NCBI GenBank assembly: GCA_964527785.1
Contig: CAZGNO010000005.1
Coordinates: forward strand, 16,362-80,361
From: JADJXV01 sp964527785
GTDB taxonomy: Bacteria > Bacteroidota > Ignavibacteria > Kapaibacteriales > UBA961
Length of the DNA stretch: 64,000 nucleotides
Direction of reading: 5' to 3'
Shown in pieces: positions 17,090 through 25,848 of the stretch (positions within the stretch are counted from its first letter, which is position 1; each line of letters begins with the position of its first letter). A program made the translations under genes and the position numbers. Below the pieces are notes generated by a model. That model was not told the origin of the DNA. It ran no database searches and saw only the letters and a list, made by a program, of their open reading frames with translations.

Positions 17090-18225
17090 TGACAACGAGC
17101 ATTGAACAAGGTCACGAAAACGAAATACGAAAGTTCAGCATAATAAAATCGTATTTAATTGGAGTTCCGAAAGATAACTCTACCCGTTCAAACCCAACAT
17201 TGCAACAAAAATCATCTATAACACTGCACGGTTCAGAATTAAAAAAAATGAACATTGTCAGTGTTATTGATTTGATAAAAAACAAGCAACCGAAAATACC
17301 TTTAGACCCTAAGAAAACCTATCAGATATACGAATTGGAATCAAACGGTCAACCGGTGTATTGGGATCAATTCACACCTAATATTCCTTCAGTAAAGAAA
17401 GAACGGAATTTAGGGGATAATTATACCGCACCCGCACAAGCCACAGCAAACGACCAAAACTATTATATACCGGAACGGATGTCCGCAAATAATGACGGTT
17501 CGTATGGCACTGCTCATCCACGTACATTGAAAGAACAACGGGAACTCTATGAAACTCTTAATTCTACCTTAAAAGAGCAATTGAGAATTTCCGAAGAAAA
17601 TAGACGGGAAGATCATATTCTCAGAGACAAGCAGGTAGAGGACATTCGGAAAAATCATGCTGAAGAATTGGAGCGGATGCGGCTTGCCTTTGAAATGGAC
17701 AAGCATAGTCAAGATGTACAAATCGGCAAACTCGAAGCATCAGTTGATAATTGGATGAAAGAGTATTACGGTGTTCAAAACGAGCTTATAGCCGCTAAAA
17801 CACTGCTTGAAAAAGCTAAAGCGGATGTAGAATCAATGCGAACAGATTTCAACCGGCAAATGAAGTTGGAGAAAGATAAATTTGATTTCCAAATTTTTCA
17901 ACGTGATCAGGAAAAAGCCGCACAGGAAAAAATCAACAAAGCAAGTCCCGGAGGTTTGGCTGACGGATTTAACTTTATGGATTTCTTGAAAACCGTTCCC
18001 GCTCTTGTCGCAACAGGTCAAGCAATTTTTGGTGGTGGTAATAATAACAATCCACAACCTGCCCAAAATGCGCCTCAGCCGATTACAGTTCAACCGGTGC
18101 AGAATAATCAAGTTCAACCGGCGCAAATACAACCAAATCAAGTACAAAATACAAATACTAATGGAGTACCTCCGAAGCCCGCTGCAATGGCTCCGCCGGT
18201 TGCTCCGCAAATCGAAGGAGCTTAA
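17089..18225 (+). CDS. Long coiled-coil protein with Asn/Gln/Pro-rich tail
   Basis: I choose the ATG at 17089 because AGGAG precedes it by 8 bases and it overlaps the previous stop. The 378-residue protein has a mixed N-terminal ~140 residues, a long coiled coil at about 145-295 (many EL/KL heptads, e.g. RKNHAEELERMRLAFEMDK), a short hydrophobic patch FNFMDFLKTVPALVATGQAIF and a low-complexity N/Q/P tail. It could be a scaffold, a fibre base or a DNA-tube protein. No family is recognised. Confidence 0.75.
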   Translation: MTTSIEQGHENEIRKFSIIKSYLIGVPKDNSTRSNPTLQQKSSITLHGSELKKMNIVSVIDLIKNKQPKIPLDPKKTYQIYELESNGQPVYWDQFTPNIPSVKKERNLGDNYTAPAQATANDQNYYIPERMSANNDGSYGTAHPRTLKEQRELYETLNSTLKEQLRISEENRREDHILRDKQVEDIRKNHAEELERMRLAFEMDKHSQDVQIGKLEASVDNWMKEYYGVQNELIAAKTLLEKAKADVESMRTDFNRQMKLEKDKFDFQIFQRDQEKAAQEKINKASPGGLADGFNFMDFLKTVPALVATGQAIFGGGNNNNPQPAQNAPQPITVQPVQNNQVQPAQIQPNQVQNTNTNGVPPKPAAMAPPVAPQIEGA

Positions 18226-18228
18226 ATA

Positions 18229-18543
18229 ATGAGACCCCAACAAATTGCTACAGACGTTCCGGCATGGTTGCTAAACGTTTTTCAGAAAGTGAATTGGTCG
18301 GATTTGAATTTTATAGAGGAAGGGCTACTTGTCCATTATGTAAAAAATGAATGTGCAAGTCTTCCTCCAGAATGCAAAAAAACACAAAACTATCAAGTCA
18401 ATACGGTAAATACTTCCGCTCCTGCTGAAGTAATACAGCAAATTAATCTGATTGATTTCAATCGGATGCCTACACAAACTCAAACTGCTTTCAAGGATAA
18501 AATTGAGAGCAATGTTCAAAAACACTTTGGAGTAGTATTATGA
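18229..18543 (+). CDS. Small hypothetical protein
   Basis: The 104-residue protein contains WLLNVFQKVNWSDLNFIEEG at the N terminus, a polar middle with two cysteines (ECASLPPECKK), and a helical C terminus. It lies 3 bases after the coiled-coil gene and overlaps the next by 4 bases (ATGA), so it belongs to the same translation-coupled run. No family or motif is recognised. Confidence 0.65.
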   Translation: MRPQQIATDVPAWLLNVFQKVNWSDLNFIEEGLLVHYVKNECASLPPECKKTQNYQVNTVNTSAPAEVIQQINLIDFNRMPTQTQTAFKDKIESNVQKHFGVVL

Positions 18544-18851
18544 GCTTCTTAACATACTTAGGATATATCGGAGCGGCATACGATTGGTGCAAACGACATG
18601 CATTACTGACTATACTTGTGCTTTTAGCTCTTATGTACATCGGATTTGAAAGAGAAACACTCCGCACACTTGCAACATGCTTTATCTATGCGTGTGCTGT
18701 TGTCATTTTCTCCGGCATTACAACGTATGCCTACACAACTGTAAATTTCATTCAAGAAAGAAATACAGATGCAATCGCGAAAATTTATCTCGGTAATTGC
18801 TTGTTATTCGGTTTGGTTGCTGTTGGTGTTCAGTTCACACAGTTCCGCTAA
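18540..18851 (+). CDS. Small membrane protein
   Basis: The 103-residue protein has three hydrophobic segments at about residues 20-36 (LLTILVLLALMYIGFE), 42-62 and 78-100. The start overlaps the previous stop as ATGA. Its 3' end overlaps by 83 bases the next gene, whose signal peptide is read in another frame. It may be a virion-membrane or holin-type protein. No family is recognised. Confidence 0.65.
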   Translation: MSFLTYLGYIGAAYDWCKRHALLTILVLLALMYIGFERETLRTLATCFIYACAVVIFSGITTYAYTTVNFIQERNTDAIAKIYLGNCLLFGLVAVGVQFTQFR

Positions 18852-19398
18852 TGCACAAGCACGACGGTTTGAAATTCCTTGCTCTCTTCAATTGTGGAAT
18901 GCATCGTTTGATTCAATCAAAACACAAATAGGTGTTGTGGAACAAACGGGACGGAATGACGGACCGGAAATAGACGGTTATTTACGCTCAGTCGGTTTAG
19001 GAAAAGGTTATCCCTACTGCTATGCAGGTCAATATTGGGGATTTTACGTAGCATCTTCAGCCGGAGTTTGCAGAGGCGGCAAGCTCGACGTTCCACTCCT
19101 TCGCGTCGGGCTTGCTTCGGCTGGGTTTTATAATGGTTGCCGGAAAGGTACACAGACTGTAGCTATCCCACAACCGAAAGATTTGATTTTTTGGAAGTTT
19201 GCTAAAACTGCAAGTGGACATGTAGAGCGAATAGACAGCGTAAAAAGAGCCGGATGGGTTACTACCATCGGATTCAACACTTCAGCCGGAACAACCGGTG
19301 ACCAACGAGACGGCGGAGGCGTTCACCCTCGCTTACGTAATTACAAATTTCCACTTGGCAGAATGCAAGTATTAGGATTTTTAGGAAGAAAATCATAA
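18769..19398 (+). CDS. Secreted CHAP/amidase-like peptidoglycan hydrolase
   Basis: The 209-residue protein has a good Sec signal peptide (basic start, hydrophobic core, ANAQA cleavage site near residue 31). The mature part has Cys and His motifs of a CHAP/NlpC-type amidase: LGKGYPYCYAGQYW (C84) and TASGHVERID (H151), with a GFNTSAG strand after. It probably cuts the peptide part of peptidoglycan in the periplasm. The signal-peptide region overlaps the previous gene in another frame, so the start is slightly uncertain. It ends in TAATG with the fibre gene. Confidence 0.78.
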   Translation: MQSRKFISVIACYSVWLLLVFSSHSSANAQARRFEIPCSLQLWNASFDSIKTQIGVVEQTGRNDGPEIDGYLRSVGLGKGYPYCYAGQYWGFYVASSAGVCRGGKLDVPLLRVGLASAGFYNGCRKGTQTVAIPQPKDLIFWKFAKTASGHVERIDSVKRAGWVTTIGFNTSAGTTGDQRDGGGVHPRLRNYKFPLGRMQVLGFLGRKS

Positions 19399-22300
19399 TG
19401 GGAATGGAAAGTTTTATAGTATATCCGCCATTAGCTGCACCGATAGATGCGACTTTTGTCATTTCCGGTACGTTCGATCCTGAACGTCTTGGCAGTGGTA
19501 CACCATCTCCTACTACAATTTTATTTGGTGATGGGACATGGCAGGAAACGGTCATAGGTACGGGTGATGCTCTTAGAGCTGATACACTTGCACAATTCGC
19601 GGCAACTACTTCAGACCAATTGCGTGGTGTAATTTCCAATGAAACCGGTACGGGTGCATTGGTGTTCGGAACATCGCCAACGCTTGTAACACCTAACATT
19701 GGAGTTGCTACAGCTACTAAGCTGAATAATTACACATTTACAACACCTGCGACGGGTGCGACGATTGCACTTGCCGATACTTCTACATTCTCTACTGTTG
19801 GTGCATTTGCTTCTACGCTTACATTCACCGGTACAACTACGGTCACGTTCCCAACAACCGGAACACTTGCTACAGCAGATGACCTCGCGAATTATGTTCC
19901 AGTTACACGAACTATAAACGGCTCAGCACTATCATCGAACGTTACATTAACCACTGGAAGTATAGCAGATTCTTCGAATAAACGATATGTGTCCGATGCA
20001 CAATTGACTGTTATCGGAAATACAAGCGGTACGAATACGGGAGATCAAGATTTGTCCGGTTATGTGCCTATTACCCGAACCGTTAACGGAACTGCATTAA
20101 ATTCAAACATTACATTGACAACTGCAAGTATAGCAGATTCATTGAATAAGCGATATGTGACCGATGCACATTTAGTTGTTTTGGGAAATACGAGCGGTAC
20201 AAATACCGGAGATCAAGATTTGTCCGGCTATGTTCCTAATACCCGTACTGTGAATGGTCATGCTCTCACTTCTAATGTCACCGTTACAAAAAGTGACCTC
20301 AGTTTGGACAATGTTACCAATGATGCTCAACTAAAATTGGCTGACTTGGATACTGATTCCACATTCGCCGCAAATTCTGATACTAAAATTCCTTCGCAAA
20401 AAGCGGTTAGAAGTGCTATAGCGGCGGCGGTCACTGGCTTGTGGGACGATCGGGGCGGGTTTGATGCAAGTGGCAATGCCTATCCAACTACCGGCGGCTC
20501 CGGTACTGCGGGTGCAATTCTCAAAGGCGACATTTGGACAATTACCGTAGCGGGAACATTGCCTACGGCTCAAGTAGTTAGTATTGGTGATGTTCTCAGG
20601 GCATTAGTTGACACTCCCGGATCTACTCAGTCGAATTGGTCAATCCAAGAAAACAATCTTGGCTATACTGCTGAAAATACTGCAAACAAAGATACCGATG
20701 TAACACTATCAGCGAACAGTGATACAAAGTATGCTTCTCAAAAAGCAACTAAGGCGTATGTGGATGCACTTCTTACAAATCCACTATCAATTTTTGCAGC
20801 AACTACATCCGCTCAGCTTGCCGGAGTAATTTCCGATGAAACGGGTTCGGGTTCTTTAGTATTTGCAACATCTCCATCGCTTGTAACTCCAAATATTGGA
20901 GTAGCTACTGCAACGAAAGTAAATAATTACACATTTACGCAACCGGCTACAGGGGCTACAATTACTCTTGCAAACAATTCAACATTTGCAACGGTCGGAG
21001 CTTTTTCAACTACACTAACTGCAACAGGTACAACTACGCTTACTATGCCGTTAACTGGTACGCTTGCCACATTGGACGGCACAGAAACCTTGACAAATAA
21101 GACGTTGACTGCACCTGTTATATCCGGGCTTACAGTTATCAATGATTCAGGTAGTTCACAGACAACTATTAATGCCGGTACCAGTACTGGAGCTGTAGCT
21201 ATTGGCAACGATACCAATACCGGCGGAATAAATTTTCGGACACTCACGCAGCAAATTGGTGCATGGCGAAAAGATACGTCGCTTACTGCACCTGCAAATG
21301 TTTTTGGTTTTTACGTAGGTGCATCGGGGGGAACACCCTCAACAGGGTTTGGAACTCGTATTAATTTTTATGCCGATTGTGATGGTGGAAGTAATAAGCA
21401 ACTTGGCTCTTATAAATGGTCATGGACAGATGTAGCAGATGCAACTGCTACAAGCAAGTTAGAGTTTGAAATGTCCAAAGGTGGTACGGTCGGTACATAC
21501 TATACATTCGAGCAAGGAAGCATTGCTATAAGAGCTGCAACATCAGGTACAATGACCTTTGCCCTTCCTGCAACTGTTACAGATCATGTAATTACTTTTC
21601 CTTCGAATAACGCAAGTGGTGTACTTACGAATGATGGCAGTGGCGGATTAAGTTGGGGATTGCCGTCGTCAGTGGCAACGTTGACAGGTACGCAAACCCT
21701 TACAAACAAAACGCTAACTTCTCCAACAATTAATACTCCTACGCTGACCGCTCCTGTCTTGGGAACGCCCACAAGTGGTGTTATGACAAACGTTACCGGA
21801 ACTGCATCGGGATTGACAGCCGGATTAGCTACAAGTTTAGCAGGTGGAAGTGGTGGAACAATCCCGTATCAATCTGCGGCGGGTGTTACTGCAATGCTTG
21901 CTAATGGTACAGCCGGATATGTTTTGCAAAGCAATGGAACTACTCTTGCTCCTACATGGGTTCCAACTACGAGCGGAGTAACAGGATTCACAGGATCATT
22001 AGAGACTGCAAGCCCGAACAATACTGTAAATGCCTCTCTACTTTTGGCAAGTGGTGGAACTACACATCAAGATGCAGTTTTTTCACCAATAGGTAATGGA
22101 GCATTCCAATTACAGTTAGCGGATAGTACAGCAACAGGCGGCAATAAACGGGGAACAAATGCAGTTGATTTGCAACTTGAAAGATCAGCCGCAGCTGATG
22201 TGGCAAGCGGTGATTATGCTTTTATCGGAGGTGGTTATGCTAATAGAGCTACAGGATTCGCCGGAGCAGCATTAGGGATGTCGAATATTTGCGGTGGTCA

Positions 22301-22979
22301 GCATTCATTTTGTGTAGGTTATGCAAACACAACTTCTAATGATAATTGCATGGCAATAGGGGTGAGCAATAACCTCTCAGCGTCCTTAGCAATTGGAATT
22401 GGATCAACTAATGTTGTTTCGGCTACTGCTATTGCTATAGGAGATAATAATAATGTTGCAGCTAATTTTAGCATGGCTATAGGTAGTTATTGTGATGTGC
22501 CAACTGGGGATAATGCCTATGCGTTTGGACTTCAAGCAAAAGCAAATAAAGGTGGACAGTTTGCAAAAGCGTCTGGAATGTTTGCGGCGGTCGGCGATGC
22601 ACAAGTATCGGAATTTATTTGTAGAAGGCAAACAACTGATGATACGGTAACAGTAATTTCACCTAATGGTGGTGGAGCAGGTATCGCTATTGCATCCGGC
22701 AGAACATACGGTTTTTTCGCAAGGGTGACAGGTAGGAGAACGGATACACCCGGCGATGCGTTCCATGCAGTAATTCAAGGAACAATAGCGAACAATAGCG
22801 GTACGACCGCTTTGGTGGGATCGAATACCGATACTGCAATCACAAATTCGGCGGGTACTTGGGCTGCTACGGCTGTTGCAAACAATACTTCAGATGCTTT
22901 GGAAATTAAAGTAACAGGTGAATCAGGTGCGACAATTAGATGGGTTGCAGCCGTAACGCTTGTAGAAATTGCAGGATAG
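19398..22979 (+). CDS. Long fibre/receptor-binding protein with YadA-like head repeats
   Basis: The 1193-residue protein is Thr/Ser/Ala/Gly/Asn-rich. It has an N-terminal docking region, two ~110-residue duplicated segments starting near residues 64 and 466 (FAATTS.QL.GVIS, NIGVATATK.NNYTF), repeats with SGTNTGDQDLSGYVP near residues 210-280, the phage-fibre segment GTPTSGVMTNVTGTASGLTA, then YadA-like head repeats (SLAIGIG, TAIAIGDNNN, FSMAIGS) at about 985-1045 and a C-terminal beta domain. Such proteins form trimeric host-binding fibres. No chaperone gene is recognised after it. Confidence 0.92.
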   Translation: MGMESFIVYPPLAAPIDATFVISGTFDPERLGSGTPSPTTILFGDGTWQETVIGTGDALRADTLAQFAATTSDQLRGVISNETGTGALVFGTSPTLVTPNIGVATATKLNNYTFTTPATGATIALADTSTFSTVGAFASTLTFTGTTTVTFPTTGTLATADDLANYVPVTRTINGSALSSNVTLTTGSIADSSNKRYVSDAQLTVIGNTSGTNTGDQDLSGYVPITRTVNGTALNSNITLTTASIADSLNKRYVTDAHLVVLGNTSGTNTGDQDLSGYVPNTRTVNGHALTSNVTVTKSDLSLDNVTNDAQLKLADLDTDSTFAANSDTKIPSQKAVRSAIAAAVTGLWDDRGGFDASGNAYPTTGGSGTAGAILKGDIWTITVAGTLPTAQVVSIGDVLRALVDTPGSTQSNWSIQENNLGYTAENTANKDTDVTLSANSDTKYASQKATKAYVDALLTNPLSIFAATTSAQLAGVISDETGSGSLVFATSPSLVTPNIGVATATKVNNYTFTQPATGATITLANNSTFATVGAFSTTLTATGTTTLTMPLTGTLATLDGTETLTNKTLTAPVISGLTVINDSGSSQTTINAGTSTGAVAIGNDTNTGGINFRTLTQQIGAWRKDTSLTAPANVFGFYVGASGGTPSTGFGTRINFYADCDGGSNKQLGSYKWSWTDVADATATSKLEFEMSKGGTVGTYYTFEQGSIAIRAATSGTMTFALPATVTDHVITFPSNNASGVLTNDGSGGLSWGLPSSVATLTGTQTLTNKTLTSPTINTPTLTAPVLGTPTSGVMTNVTGTASGLTAGLATSLAGGSGGTIPYQSAAGVTAMLANGTAGYVLQSNGTTLAPTWVPTTSGVTGFTGSLETASPNNTVNASLLLASGGTTHQDAVFSPIGNGAFQLQLADSTATGGNKRGTNAVDLQLERSAAADVASGDYAFIGGGYANRATGFAGAALGMSNICGGQHSFCVGYANTTSNDNCMAIGVSNNLSASLAIGIGSTNVVSATAIAIGDNNNVAANFSMAIGSYCDVPTGDNAYAFGLQAKANKGGQFAKASGMFAAVGDAQVSEFICRRQTTDDTVTVISPNGGGAGIAIASGRTYGFFARVTGRRTDTPGDAFHAVIQGTIANNSGTTALVGSNTDTAITNSAGTWAATAVANNTSDALEIKVTGESGATIRWVAAVTLVEIAG

Positions 22980-22984
22980 TAAAC

Positions 22985-23245
22985 ATGGAACATCCAACAG
23001 GAAAAATATCGCCGATGGGTTTTATCATTTCTTCTCTATTTGCTGTTATCTCATGGGGGTTTAACAACATTTCAAGTTTTTTTGGATGGACAAGAACGCT
23101 CGCAATGACGGGTGTATTTACATTGGACGAATGGGTAAAAGTTGGTCAAATTGCTGCAAGTGTTGTAGCCATAGCAACAGGTTTGGTAACGATATTTTTC
23201 GCAGTTAAAAACAATAGAAAATCAAAACGAGAAAAAAAACAATAG
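22985..23245 (+). CDS. Holin-like two-helix membrane protein
   Basis: I start at the ATG at 22985, just after the fibre stop codon. The 86-residue product has two hydrophobic helices (PMGFIISSLFAVISWGF and VGQIAASVVAIATGLVTIFF) and a strongly basic end (KNNRKSKREKKQ). Size, two helices, charged tail and position ahead of a CHAP endolysin fit a phage holin. The family is not certain. Confidence 0.7.
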   Translation: MEHPTGKISPMGFIISSLFAVISWGFNNISSFFGWTRTLAMTGVFTLDEWVKVGQIAASVVAIATGLVTIFFAVKNNRKSKREKKQ

Positions 23246-23251
23246 TTATAT

Positions 23252-23277
23252 TTTTCAAATAATTAAGGAGTGATTAT
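23252..23277 (+). repeat. Duplicated translation leader, copy 1
   Basis: A 26-base segment with core AATTAAGGAGTGATTAT is identical to 23586-23611. It contains the strongest Shine-Dalgarno site of the block (AAGGAG) and leads directly into the tad2 start codon. Confidence 0.8.
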
Positions 23278-23551
23278 GTACAATTTTGGTCAAGCCATTG
23301 AAGCTGCAAAACAAGGAAAGAAAGTAGCCCGTGAAGGATGGAACGGTAAGAAAATGTTTGTATATCAAATGCCGGGATATGATAATATTCCTGCAAACGA
23401 AGCAACTTCAAAACGATTAGGTGTGGAAGTGGGAACTCAAATAAAAGTCCGTCCATATCTTGCGATGTTCGATGCTCAGGGATATGTTGTCCCGGGTTGG
23501 CTTGCTTCGCAAACAGATATTCTTGCTGAAGATTGGGTAATTCTTAACTGA
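23276..23551 (+). CDS. tad2: Tad2-family (DUF2829) anti-Thoeris protein
   Basis: The ATG at 23276 is chosen for its AAGGAG site. The 91-residue protein matches DUF2829: MYNFGQAIEAAKQGKKVARE, GWNGKKMFVYQMPG and the near-invariant WLASQTDILAEDWVIL C terminus. Established work shows that Tad2 proteins bind and sequester the cyclic ADP-ribose-type signal of Thoeris defence. Here it sits between the holin-like and CHAP genes with its own strong translation leader. Ligand specificity cannot be read from sequence. Confidence 0.92.
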   Translation: MYNFGQAIEAAKQGKKVAREGWNGKKMFVYQMPGYDNIPANEATSKRLGVEVGTQIKVRPYLAMFDAQGYVVPGWLASQTDILAEDWVILN

Positions 23552-23585
23552 TTGCAAGCAAGAAACAAATTAGAAAAACAGTTTA

Positions 23586-23611
23586 TTTTCAAATAATTAA
23601 GGAGTGATTAT
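23586..23611 (+). repeat. Duplicated translation leader, copy 2
   Basis: This is the second exact copy of the 26-base leader at 23252-23277, here upstream of the AT-hook-like gene. It suggests that the two genes arrived or spread as leader-gene cassettes. Confidence 0.8.
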
Positions 23612-23613
23612 TT

Positions 23614-23952
23614 ATGAGTACAGCAGACGCACAAACACCGGCTGTAGAAAACATACAGACGGAGCCGGAAGTAAAGCCGAAAAGCAGAGTTGGCAGACCA
23701 AGAAAGGATGCAAAGCCGGTTGTCCCCCCTCTCACTGACGCACAAATCCGTGAATTAGAGGAAAGACGGATCAAAGAAGCATACGAAGTTGTACGCAAAA
23801 ATGAAGAGCAACTTCAAGCAGAAATTCAACAAGCCAAGAAAGAAGTTGAAGAATTTGCGTTTGCTAAACTCAGTCCATTCGGATTGAAACTTGGCGTTAT
23901 CACTGAGCCGGTCAAATCCTACATTTCTCTTGTTCCACTAAATCAGAAGTGA
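23614..23952 (+). CDS. AT-hook-like small protein
   Basis: The 112-residue protein has a disordered acidic/proline N terminus, an AT-hook-like core SRVGRPRKDAKP at about residues 30-41, a charged coiled coil (RELEERRIKEAYEVVRKNEEQ) and a short beta-rich C terminus. GRPRK is a minor-groove-binding element, so DNA binding is plausible. It carries the same 26-base leader as the tad2 gene. Function unknown. Confidence 0.7.
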   Translation: MSTADAQTPAVENIQTEPEVKPKSRVGRPRKDAKPVVPPLTDAQIRELEERRIKEAYEVVRKNEEQLQAEIQQAKKEVEEFAFAKLSPFGLKLGVITEPVKSYISLVPLNQK

Positions 23953-23959
23953 GGCAAGT

Positions 23960-24322
23960 ATGGATGAGGCAAGTATCCAAAAATTCATGGAGACAACTGA
24001 AGAGTTGGACATGAGCAAACGAGATGACGGGTATCTCCAACGTAGAATCGAAGATGAAACGGAAGCCGGTAATTTGATTGATCAAGCAAAGCTCGTTTAC
24101 AAATGCAATCTTCGACCGGTGTTTTATCCTGATAATAGTTTTCAAATGACAATTGTCAGTAATCCTGTCGGTACACCTGAAGAACAACAAAAAAACGTGG
24201 AACTGTTTAGCAAGTATCTTCACGATGTTCTTGCAAACTATAATGTTAAGTACACTCCGCTTTTGTACGTAGATGAGAATAAGCAAAAGCAATTTGATAT
24301 TTTTCTCTTGACAACTTGGTAA
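23960..24322 (+). CDS. Hypothetical protein, 120 residues
   Basis: The product is soluble and mixed alpha/beta, with a helical acidic N terminus (DEASIQKFMETTEELDMSK), a basic-acidic middle and a beta-rich second half ending in FDIFLLTTW. The start lies 7 bases past the previous stop and the gene ends immediately before the CHAP gene (TAAATG). No family is recognised. Confidence 0.65.
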   Translation: MDEASIQKFMETTEELDMSKRDDGYLQRRIEDETEAGNLIDQAKLVYKCNLRPVFYPDNSFQMTIVSNPVGTPEEQQKNVELFSKYLHDVLANYNVKYTPLLYVDENKQKQFDIFLLTTW

Positions 24323-24997
24323 ATGATAACTACTACAGCATACGGCAAAGAAATAATTACAGTGGCACTCGGATACGCCAAAGGGTGGCGCGAGCAAAAT
24401 TGCAAGGAAAACAATGTTGATTGCTATAAGTATTTATTTGATAATGATTATAACAAAGTTATAGGGAATCCTTGGTGTGCTTTTTTCTCCACTGCCGTTG
24501 TCAATCGTGCAGGGGATAATATTGGTTTAAAGTGTCCGATCGCATTCCAAGGATCAAGTAAAGCGGTTGTTGCTTTTGCAAGAAAATACGGATTGAGAGT
24601 AGATAGAACTCCGGCTATCGGCTGTCTGTTTTGGTATCCTACAGGTGACGCAACGGGACACATGGGTATTCCGATATGGATGAATGAAAATGGATTGTAC
24701 ACGGTTGAGGGAAATTCGAGTGATGCCCTAATGTGTAACGGATGTCCTAAAAATGCTGTTGCCGTTCTTGGTTCTAATACGGTACGTTCGTATAAATCAT
24801 TGCAAAATAAAGATACAGTCTATGTACATATCGAAGAGTTCGGAAATACACCCTATGTGGACGTTGATAATATTTTCGGAAAAGGTGTTTCCACCGGGCA
24901 GCAAGCTGAACAAGTATTGAATGCAGGAATCACTCCATTCGGAGCTTTACTTTTGACATCGGCAGTAATAGGAGGAATTGTGTATGCTACAAGTTAA
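24323..24997 (+). CDS. CHAP-domain endolysin with C-terminal membrane helix
   Basis: The 224-residue protein shows the CHAP triad: C52 in VIGNPWCAFFS, H113 in ATGHMGIPI and an acidic residue in YTVEGNSSD near 129. CHAP enzymes cut peptidoglycan amide bonds. The C terminus is a transmembrane segment (FGALLLTSAVIGGIVYATS), unusual for a soluble endolysin and suggesting membrane tethering or a signal-arrest-release variant at the wrong end. It follows the holin-like gene and precedes a spanin-like gene. Confidence 0.88.
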   Translation: MITTTAYGKEIITVALGYAKGWREQNCKENNVDCYKYLFDNDYNKVIGNPWCAFFSTAVVNRAGDNIGLKCPIAFQGSSKAVVAFARKYGLRVDRTPAIGCLFWYPTGDATGHMGIPIWMNENGLYTVEGNSSDALMCNGCPKNAVAVLGSNTVRSYKSLQNKDTVYVHIEEFGNTPYVDVDNIFGKGVSTGQQAEQVLNAGITPFGALLLTSAVIGGIVYATS

Positions 24998-25499
24998 AGA
25001 CAAGATTATCTTCGGACTTACTGCAATTATTATCGTGTTGGTGTTAATCCTTTTGAATAAATGCAAAGAGCAACAAAGCTGCAAAGTGGAATGGAAAGAA
25101 CGGATTATTTATCGCGATCAACCTCCCGCTCCACCATTGGACATACCAAAGGCAAAGCAAGTTAGAGTAAACGTTAATATTCCTGTGTATGTGGTTGACA
25201 GTTCAGCACTTCAAAGGGTAATAGCAGAACGGGATTCGTTAACGAAAAAATTGCAAGATTCGAGTGTGAAAATAACGTTTGCAATGGATACGGTTCATAC
25301 TGTTACACATGATACATTGAAAGTAATTTGTGATGAGATTAAGAGAAACATCGAAGTATCATTGCACTATGCACCTCGGCCTGAAAAGGTTATCATTCAG
25401 ACGGAAACCATTATTAAAGAAGTTAGTTGGTTTGAAAAGCTCTTATATGCGTGTGGCGGTTATGCCTTAGCAGAAGTTTTACATCAATTGTTTAAGTGA
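24984..25499 (+). CDS. Spanin-like (Rz-type) membrane protein
   Basis: From the ATG at 24984 the 171-residue protein has a single N-terminal transmembrane helix (IIFGLTAIIIVLVLILLNK), then a periplasmic region with a proline segment and coiled coil (ALQRVIAERDSLTKKLQDSS), and a second weak hydrophobic patch at the C terminus. That layout and the position right after the endolysin resemble an inner-membrane spanin. It overlaps the endolysin by 14 bases. No separate outer-membrane spanin lipoprotein is recognised. Confidence 0.6.
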   Translation: MLQVKDKIIFGLTAIIIVLVLILLNKCKEQQSCKVEWKERIIYRDQPPAPPLDIPKAKQVRVNVNIPVYVVDSSALQRVIAERDSLTKKLQDSSVKITFAMDTVHTVTHDTLKVICDEIKRNIEVSLHYAPRPEKVIIQTETIIKEVSWFEKLLYACGGYALAEVLHQLFK

Positions 25500-25505
25500 A
25501 GAATC

Positions 25506-25829
25506 ATGGCGATCTTAGATTTATCAGGACAAACAGGTGCAGACCCTCAACATTCATTGGGACATTATGCTGCGGGCGGAGTAAAATATGTAGTGGCTCA
25601 GTTCTTAGATGAAACACCACAAAGCCGTGCAAGATATGAAATTTGTACCGGAATAAGAAAAGACGATTTCGGAAATGAGACACAAGTTAAAAAGGGCTGT
25701 GATTACTATTCTGAAACTACTCGCAATGCCTATACAGGAAAAAAAATGTGCCGGTTGTGCAAATGTCCGGTTCTTGAAAAATCGAAAACTCCAAGTGAAA
25801 AATGCCCAATGGAACTATGGCAATCTTAA
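25506..25829 (+). CDS. Cysteine-rich small protein, probable zinc binder
   Basis: The 107-residue protein carries seven cysteines: EICTGIR, KKGCDYYSE, KKMCRLCKCPVLEK and SEKCPMELW. The CxxCxC cluster plus outer cysteines suggests one or two zinc sites. The N terminus is Gly/Ala-rich without a signal peptide. It follows the spanin-like gene by 6 bases. No family name is offered. Confidence 0.65.
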   Translation: MAILDLSGQTGADPQHSLGHYAAGGVKYVVAQFLDETPQSRARYEICTGIRKDDFGNETQVKKGCDYYSETTRNAYTGKKMCRLCKCPVLEKSKTPSEKCPMELWQS

Positions 25830-25848
25830 AATCTAATTGAATAAAACT

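Noticed and set aside
19398..22979. Host adhesin (trimeric autotransporter)
   Set aside because: YadA-like repeats are present, but there is no signal peptide or outer-membrane anchor, and the gene lies in a coupled phage structural block.
23912..24397. Minus-strand frame of 161 codons across three late genes
   Set aside because: It crosses gene boundaries on the coding strand and has an unnatural Cys/Phe-rich composition typical of antisense shadows.
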